This document shows positions 59,023-64,000 of a stretch of 64,000 nucleotides of DNA, in pieces. The stretch spans positions 1-64,000 of the forward strand of contig NZ_BMEC01000019.1 of NCBI RefSeq assembly GCF_014636295.1, given 5' to 3'. The translations under genes and the position numbers were made by a program. The notes below the pieces were generated by a model. That model saw only the letters and a program-made list of their open reading frames with translations. It did no database searches and was not told the DNA's origin. This stretch comes from Marivirga lumbricoides. GTDB lineage: Bacteria; Bacteroidota; Bacteroidia; Cytophagales; Cyclobacteriaceae. Positions within the stretch are counted from its first letter, which is position 1. Each line of letters starts with the position of its first letter.

Positions 59023-61656
59023 ATGAAAAAAATTCTGATCATTATCGGCAGTATTCTGGCATTTCTGGTTATTGCTATTGTTTTGGTGCCCATCATTTTT
59101 AAGGACAGAATAATAGAGGCTGTTCAAAAGGAAATAAATACCAGTGTTAATGCTACCGTGAACTTTGAACCTGAAAATGTAAGGATTTCCTTGTTGCCGG
59201 ATTTCCCCAATCTTACTGTAGGTATAAAAGAACTCTCAGTTATTGGGAAAGAGGTATTTGAAGGGGATACGCTATTTGCCGCAAATGATCTTTCAGTGGA
59301 AGCAGATATTGTTTCCATTATAAAAGGGGAGCCTATCAGAATCAAAGGAATTATACTTGACCAGCCCGTGATAAATATCCTGGTACTGGAAGATGGCTCA
59401 GCTAATTATGATATAGTGGCTTCTTCTGAAGAAACAGATACCACAACTACTGAACAGTCTGAAGAAATGAAGATAGGAATTGACCATTGGGAAATTACTA
59501 ATGGGAAAGTTAGGTATTATGACCAGGCAGCTGACATGGCAGTTTCTTTAATTGGTTTAAATCATACCGGTAAAGGTGATTTTAAACAGACTGTTTTTGA
59601 TATGGTTACAAAAACCACGGCTGATGATTTTTCATTTGCTTACGGTGGAGATGTGTATGTGGAACATAAAACCCTAAATGTGGAAATGATTCTGGGTATG
59701 GACTTGGATGCCATGAGGTTCGACTTTAAGGAAACTACAGCTCAATTGAATGATTTCGAGCTCGGCTTTAATGGTTTTTTTGCTATGCCAACCGATGATA
59801 TTGAAATGGATGTGAATTTCTTTGTTGACGAAACTCAATTTAAAAGCCTTCTGTCTCTCGTGCCAGGTATGTATTCAGACGGTTTTGAAAACCTGGAAAC
59901 CAGGGGAGAGTTCGACTTTAAAGGATTTGTTAGAGGAACATATACTGAAGAAAAATTACCTGCTTTTTCTGTTGATCTCAATGTTAGAGATGCATTCGTA
60001 AAGTCGCCTGATGTGCCGCTTCCTATTCAAAATATAAACCTGGATTTAATGGCTAAGAGTGAAACAGGAGATTTGAAGGATGGAGTTCTACAGGTCAAAA
60101 ACTTCGGACTAACCATTGATCAGGATAAGTTTACAGCAAATGCAGTGGTAAATAATTTTGATGCTTTAATATGGGATTTAAATGCACAGGGAGCACTTAA
60201 TCTTGATATCGTCTCCAAAATTACTCCTACAGAAGATTTTAATATGGGGGGTATAATCCGTGCGGATATCAACTCAAAGGGAAATTATGCTGCAGTAGAA
60301 CAGGAAGATTATGAACAACTTAATACTTCAGGTACTTTGGTATTGAATAATTTCTTCTATTCCACTGCAGGCATGCCTGATGTGAAAATCGGTAGAGCCA
60401 ATATGGTTTTTAATCCTGAATTTGTTGAATTGAGTGAAATGCAGGGTAATTTTGGTAAAAGTGATTTTGCAGTGAATGGTAAAGTGAGCAACTACCTTGC
60501 TTACATTTTAAATGAAGAGGCAAAGTTGGTTGGACAAATGACTCTGAGCTCAAAATTATTGGATATTAACGAGATGATGGGGCCGGAAGAGGAGGAGTCA
60601 ACTACTCCGGAAGATACCACTTCTATGGAGTTAGTTGTTATTCCAAAAGACATTGATTTTACCTTCGAAGCTACTGTTCAAAGTATCTTGTATGATAACT
60701 TTAACCTTAAGAATGCAAAAGGTAAAATGGTAATTAACAACGGTATCTTAACCATGGATCCAATGAGTTTTGATATGTTAGGTGGTCAAATATTGATGAG
60801 TGGTACCTATAATACACAAGATGAGGATAATCCTAAATTTGCATTTAACCTTGATGTTGAGCAGTTAAGCATTCCTGAAACCTTTAAAAACGTAGTTACC
60901 GTTCAGAAATTCGTTCCTGTGGCTGAAAAGCTTACAGGTAAATTTAGCACTGACTTTGCAATTAATGGGTTAATGACTCAGGAAATGATGCCTGATTTTG
61001 GAACATTAACGGGCTCAGGGATTGTGAAAATTGCACAAGCAGCTATAGTAGATTCTAAAATTATTAGTGGGGTAACCAAGCTATCTAATCTGGACCAGAC
61101 GAACACTGTTAACTTAAAAGATTTATTAATGAAGGCAGAGATTAAGGATGGTAAGCTGAGCGTACAACCTTTTGATGTAGCTATAGATAAATATAAGGCT
61201 ACGATAGACGGGTGGACTGCATATGATGGCAGCATTTTATACAACCTAAAAATGAACATTCCCACGGGAAGTATGGGCACGGCAGCTAATCAGGCTTTGT
61301 CTGGTTTGTTAGGCACCGATGTTAATGCAGTAGGTAGCAATATTAATCTTAATTTTAATATTGGAGGAACTTATGATAACCCGGATATTAAATTGGGCAA
61401 GGCTACTTCAGAGGGAGGGTCTGTTGCCGGAAATGTGAAATCGGCAGTTAAAGATAAAGTAAAGGAGGAAGCTGCTGCACTTAAAGAAGAAGTAAATGCC
61501 AAAGTAGAAGTAGCTAAAGATAGTGCGCGGGCGGAAGCTGAAAGATTGAAGAAAAAGGCAGAAGAGGAGGCTAAAGCGAAAGCTGAAAAAGAGGCAGAAG
61601 AACTAAAAAAGAAAGCTAAAAATAAACTGAAAGATATATTCGGAGGAGGTAAATAA
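59023..61656 (+). CDS. AsmA-like envelope protein
   Basis: 877 residues. One N-terminal membrane anchor (ILIIIGSILAFLVIAIVLVPIIF) leads into the AsmA-type start (FKDRIIEAVQKEINTSVNATVNFEPENVRISLLPDFPNLTVGIKELSVIGK). A long series of beta strands ends with an AsmA C-terminal module (MPDFGTLTGSGIVKIAQAAI, YLKMNIPTG-like YNLKMNIP). The last ~70 residues are an Ala/Lys/Glu helix. AsmA-like proteins reside in the periplasm and are thought to shuttle lipids between membranes. A long hairpin terminator follows. Confidence 0.88.
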   Translation: MKKILIIIGSILAFLVIAIVLVPIIFKDRIIEAVQKEINTSVNATVNFEPENVRISLLPDFPNLTVGIKELSVIGKEVFEGDTLFAANDLSVEADIVSIIKGEPIRIKGIILDQPVINILVLEDGSANYDIVASSEETDTTTTEQSEEMKIGIDHWEITNGKVRYYDQAADMAVSLIGLNHTGKGDFKQTVFDMVTKTTADDFSFAYGGDVYVEHKTLNVEMILGMDLDAMRFDFKETTAQLNDFELGFNGFFAMPTDDIEMDVNFFVDETQFKSLLSLVPGMYSDGFENLETRGEFDFKGFVRGTYTEEKLPAFSVDLNVRDAFVKSPDVPLPIQNINLDLMAKSETGDLKDGVLQVKNFGLTIDQDKFTANAVVNNFDALIWDLNAQGALNLDIVSKITPTEDFNMGGIIRADINSKGNYAAVEQEDYEQLNTSGTLVLNNFFYSTAGMPDVKIGRANMVFNPEFVELSEMQGNFGKSDFAVNGKVSNYLAYILNEEAKLVGQMTLSSKLLDINEMMGPEEEESTTPEDTTSMELVVIPKDIDFTFEATVQSILYDNFNLKNAKGKMVINNGILTMDPMSFDMLGGQILMSGTYNTQDEDNPKFAFNLDVEQLSIPETFKNVVTVQKFVPVAEKLTGKFSTDFAINGLMTQEMMPDFGTLTGSGIVKIAQAAIVDSKIISGVTKLSNLDQTNTVNLKDLLMKAEIKDGKLSVQPFDVAIDKYKATIDGWTAYDGSILYNLKMNIPTGSMGTAANQALSGLLGTDVNAVGSNINLNFNIGGTYDNPDIKLGKATSEGGSVAGNVKSAVKDKVKEEAAALKEEVNAKVEVAKDSARAEAERLKKKAEEEAKAKAEKEAEELKKKAKNKLKDIFGGGK

Positions 61657-61680
61657 GTTTTGTTTACTCTTTTATTAACA

Positions 61681-61733
61681 AACCTCATTTTCAAAGTGAA
61701 TTTCACTTTGAAAATGAGGTTATTTTATTTTAG
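61681..61733. terminator. Perfect 20-bp inverted repeat, terminator
   Basis: AACCTCATTTTCAAAGTGAA (61681-61700) and its exact reverse complement (61702-61721) are separated by one base, giving an almost loopless hairpin, followed by ATTTTATTTT. It serves the AsmA-like gene. The length and perfection exceed an ordinary terminator. Confidence 0.75.
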
Positions 61734-61878
61734 AATTTAAACATTTATTCTCATTTACGTTATCGATAGAAAAGGGTAATAGGTGTACCTGAAAAAGTCC
61801 AATTTTGATGAAGGGCGACCAAAATTATTTACCTATTTTTACGTATTCATTTATTTCAAGTAAAAAAAATCTAAAAAT

Positions 61879-63510
61879 ATGCCAAAGGGAATTTACCAAG
61901 TGCCATTTGCAGAAAACGAGCCGGTGAACAGCTATGCACCCGGTACTCCGGAAAGAGAGCTATTACAAAATGCATTAAAAGAAGCGCGTTCCAAAGAAGT
62001 TGATATACCTATGTATATCGGTGCAGATGAGGTGAAAACCGGAAAAAAATTACCATTAAATCCTCCTCATGATCACCAACACCTTTTAGGCCACTTTCAT
62101 GAAGGTGACAGCAGCCATGTAGAGCAAGCTATAAAAGCAGCTTTGGCAGCAAAAGAAAAATGGGCCAGCCTTAGTTGGGAACATAGGGCATCCATCTTTT
62201 TGAAAGCAGCAGATTTAATAGCAGGGCCTTATAGATACAAAATAAATGCTGCTACTATGTTAGGGCAGTCTAAAAGTCCTTACCAGGCTGAAATTGATAG
62301 CGCTTGTGAACTAATCGACTTCCTTCGATTTAATGTTCAATATATGACTGAAATTTATAGTGAGCAGCCTGAATCAGCACCCGGAGTGTGGAATAGATTG
62401 GAATACAGACCGCTAGAAGGATTTGTTTTCGCTATTACGCCATTCAACTTTACAGCTATTGCTGGTAATTTGCCATCAAGTGCTGCTTTAATGGGTAATA
62501 CAGTGGTTTGGAAGCCAGCGTACACTCAAATTTATGCTGCGGATATTATTATGCAGGTATTTAAAGAAGCGGGATTACCTGATGGGGTAATTAACCTAGT
62601 TTATGTAAATGGTCCTACTGCCGGTGATGTGGTATTTAAACACCCTGAATTTTCAGGCCTGCATTTTACTGGAAGTACCGAAGTATTTAAGAACTTATGG
62701 AAGACTATTGGAGAAAATATTGATATCTATAAGTCATATCCAAGAATAGTTGGTGAAACAGGTGGGAAAGATTTTATATTGGCTCACCCTACTTCTCACG
62801 CTAAAGACGTTGCAACGGCAATTACCAGAGGTGCATTTGAATTCCAGGGCCAGAAGTGTTCTGCTGCTTCAAGAGTTTACCTTCCGGATAATATCTCTGA
62901 AGAAGTATTGAAATTTGTAAAAGAGGATGTTAAGGACATTCAAATGGGAGGAGTTGAAGATTTTGAAAACTTCTTTAACGCGGTAATTGACAAAAAGTCT
63001 TTTGATAAAATCGCTGGTTACATTGAAAAAGTGAAAGATAGCAATGTGGCTGAGATAGTTGCTGGTGGAGAGTATGATGATTCTAAAGGATATTTTATTC
63101 AGCCAACTGTAGTGGTAACAAAGGACCCTCAGTTCCTTACCATGAAAGAAGAAATATTTGGTCCGGTGGTGACTATTTATGTATATAAGCAAGATAATTT
63201 TGAAGAAACGCTTACCTTGGTGGATGAAACTTCACCTTATGCTTTAACAGGCGCTATATTTAGCCAGGATCGCTACGCTATAGAGTTAGCTACTAAGAAA
63301 TTATCTCAATCGGCCGGTAATTTTTATATTAATGATAAACCAACCGGAGCCGTTGTAGGTCAGCAGCCATTTGGAGGAGCCAGAGGTTCAGGTACAAACG
63401 ATAAAGCAGGCTCTAAGCTTAATTTATTGCGTTGGGCTTCTGCCAGAACTATTAAAGAAACATTCGTTCCGGCTACTAACTACCGCTATCCGTTTATGGA
63501 TAAAGAGTAA
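61879..63510 (+). CDS. pruA: L-glutamate gamma-semialdehyde dehydrogenase
   Basis: 543 residues, matching the monofunctional 1-pyrroline-5-carboxylate dehydrogenase family. Motifs: FAITPFNFTAIAGNL (NAD site), NTVVWKPA, GLHFTGSTEVFKNLW, ETGGKDF (catalytic Glu), FQGQKCSAASRVY (catalytic Cys) and KEEIFGPVVTIYVY. It oxidises glutamate semialdehyde to glutamate in proline breakdown. No proline dehydrogenase gene is in the window. A strong terminator follows. Confidence 0.96.
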   Translation: MPKGIYQVPFAENEPVNSYAPGTPERELLQNALKEARSKEVDIPMYIGADEVKTGKKLPLNPPHDHQHLLGHFHEGDSSHVEQAIKAALAAKEKWASLSWEHRASIFLKAADLIAGPYRYKINAATMLGQSKSPYQAEIDSACELIDFLRFNVQYMTEIYSEQPESAPGVWNRLEYRPLEGFVFAITPFNFTAIAGNLPSSAALMGNTVVWKPAYTQIYAADIIMQVFKEAGLPDGVINLVYVNGPTAGDVVFKHPEFSGLHFTGSTEVFKNLWKTIGENIDIYKSYPRIVGETGGKDFILAHPTSHAKDVATAITRGAFEFQGQKCSAASRVYLPDNISEEVLKFVKEDVKDIQMGGVEDFENFFNAVIDKKSFDKIAGYIEKVKDSNVAEIVAGGEYDDSKGYFIQPTVVVTKDPQFLTMKEEIFGPVVTIYVYKQDNFEETLTLVDETSPYALTGAIFSQDRYAIELATKKLSQSAGNFYINDKPTGAVVGQQPFGGARGSGTNDKAGSKLNLLRWASARTIKETFVPATNYRYPFMDKE

Positions 63511-63540
63511 ATGCTAATATAATATTGTTTTTGAGTACTA

Positions 63541-63574
63541 AGCCCCGGAATTACAATTCCGGGGCTTTTTTTGT
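63541..63574 (+). terminator. Strong intrinsic terminator of pruA
   Basis: AGCCCCGGAATT and AATTCCGGGGCT overlap around ACA to form a GC-rich stem of 11-12 pairs, followed by seven T. Confidence 0.92.
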
Positions 63575-63724
63575 CAGATGAAAAATGATATTATCTATAT
63601 TATACAGTATGAAATTTATATACGAATAGAAAATTTTTGAAATTGTATTTTATTTAAATATTTTATAGTGATTATGTAATATTTTATGTTATATTTATGT
63701 AGAACCATTTAAACATAAAATATT

Positions 63725-64000
63725 ATGAAAATTTTATTAGCCTTAATTATTACCTCCATGATTTTGTTTTACAGCTGTAAAAATGGAGAAGAGTCGCTTT
63801 TAATAGCAAAAAAGGGGGAAGTCTCATTTTCATTTGCTCTAAATGAAAGTAATGAAAATGGAAGAGTAATTTCCAGTATTCCTACTGGGTCAATCATTCA
63901 ACTGAGTATTAAAACTTTAGAAGGAACTGAAGTTTTATCTAGAAAACAAGTAAGCATTCTTTCTCTTAATGGGGTGTATGCTAGCGAACCTTTTGAACTA
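63725..64000 (+). CDS. Lipoprotein, cut by the window edge
   Basis: 92 codons are visible, and the frame is open to the last base. The start MKILLALIITSMILFYSC is a lipoprotein signal peptide with lipobox FYSC (Cys at 18). It continues KNGEESLLIAKKGEVSFSF ... ALNESNENGRVISSIPTGSIIQLSI, a beta-rich stretch. No family can be named from this part. An AT-rich gap of 214 bp upstream should hold its promoter. Confidence 0.8.
   Translation, partial: MKILLALIITSMILFYSCKNGEESLLIAKKGEVSFSFALNESNENGRVISSIPTGSIIQLSIKTLEGTEVLSRKQVSILSLNGVYASEPFEL

Noticed and set aside
1-64000. tRNA, rRNA, CRISPR arrays, insertion sequences with a transposase
   Set aside because: I looked through the intergenic regions and saw no cloverleaf, no regularly spaced repeats and no transposase or integrase gene. 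A tRNA scan would be needed to exclude a hidden tRNA.

Overview
The window looks like chromosomal DNA of an AT-rich Bacteroidota, most likely a Cytophagales-type gliding or marine bacterium. This rests on type IX secretion (T9SS) cargo with type A and type B C-terminal sorting domains, PorP/SprF proteins, a TANFOR/FnIII-type giant surface protein, frequent SPI signal peptides ending in AQ, near absence of Shine-Dalgarno sequences, a TAnnTTTG-type -7 promoter element before typA, an archaeal-type ProRS, FloA/NfeD, DUF1599 and a CdaA-type diadenylate cyclase. The genus is not assigned.

Layout. (1) 1-1403: non-coding, full of dispersed repeats and hairpins. (2) 1404-10440: an outer-membrane beta-barrel, a giant FnIII-containing secreted protein and a secreted toxin carrier ending in a GHH-type nuclease tip, followed by its immunity gene. 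(3) 10441-23342: a decaying array of polymorphic-toxin cassettes. Toxin tips (GHH nuclease, possible ADP-ribosyltransferase, CdiA-type tRNase, M15 peptidase) are each followed within a few bases by a putative immunity gene, together with truncated toxin tails, a frameshifted second carrier, a dead immunity paralogue, a duplicated pre-toxin segment and duplicated cassette ends. The last three immunity genes encode exported PQQ-like beta-propellers, each preceded by an M15-peptidase tail. (4) 23719-26187: an exported protein of unknown role and a YD-like lipoprotein. (5) 26256-37725: a six-gene co-oriented T9SS-type surface cluster (FnIII protein, tail-collar-like protein, PKD/type A protein, M43 metalloprotease, DUF2341/PKD/type B protein, PorP/SprF-coiled coil-SPOR fusion). 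(6) 38298-53690: housekeeping and envelope genes: floA-nfeD-proS; an RS-rich exported protein; an OMPP1/FadL-like porin; an alpha/beta hydrolase-ECF sigma-membrane protein operon; DUF1599-DoxX/BT_3928-aroK; folP-cdaA; typA; a CNNM/CBS protein. (7) 53691-55179: non-coding with an inverted copy of the left-end repeat and the tail of a dead PorP/SprF gene. (8) 55180-64000: PhoD-like phosphatase, transglutaminase-like protein, FeS-type photolyase, AsmA-like protein, pruA and the start of a lipoprotein gene cut by the window edge.

The most interesting part is 1404-23342. The OMP, giant protein and carrier genes are tightly coupled (50 bp or less and 1 bp apart) and lead into a toxin/immunity reservoir. 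I infer a contact-dependent or surface-displayed antagonism system whose delivery route is not obvious from known types: the carriers have a signal peptide and a shared N-terminal domain but end in the toxin, so they lack a T9SS C-terminal sorting domain. The pairing of M15 peptidoglycan peptidase tips with exported PQQ propellers suggests a periplasmic immunity family that I do not know to be described. All functional statements are from reading motifs; no database search was run.
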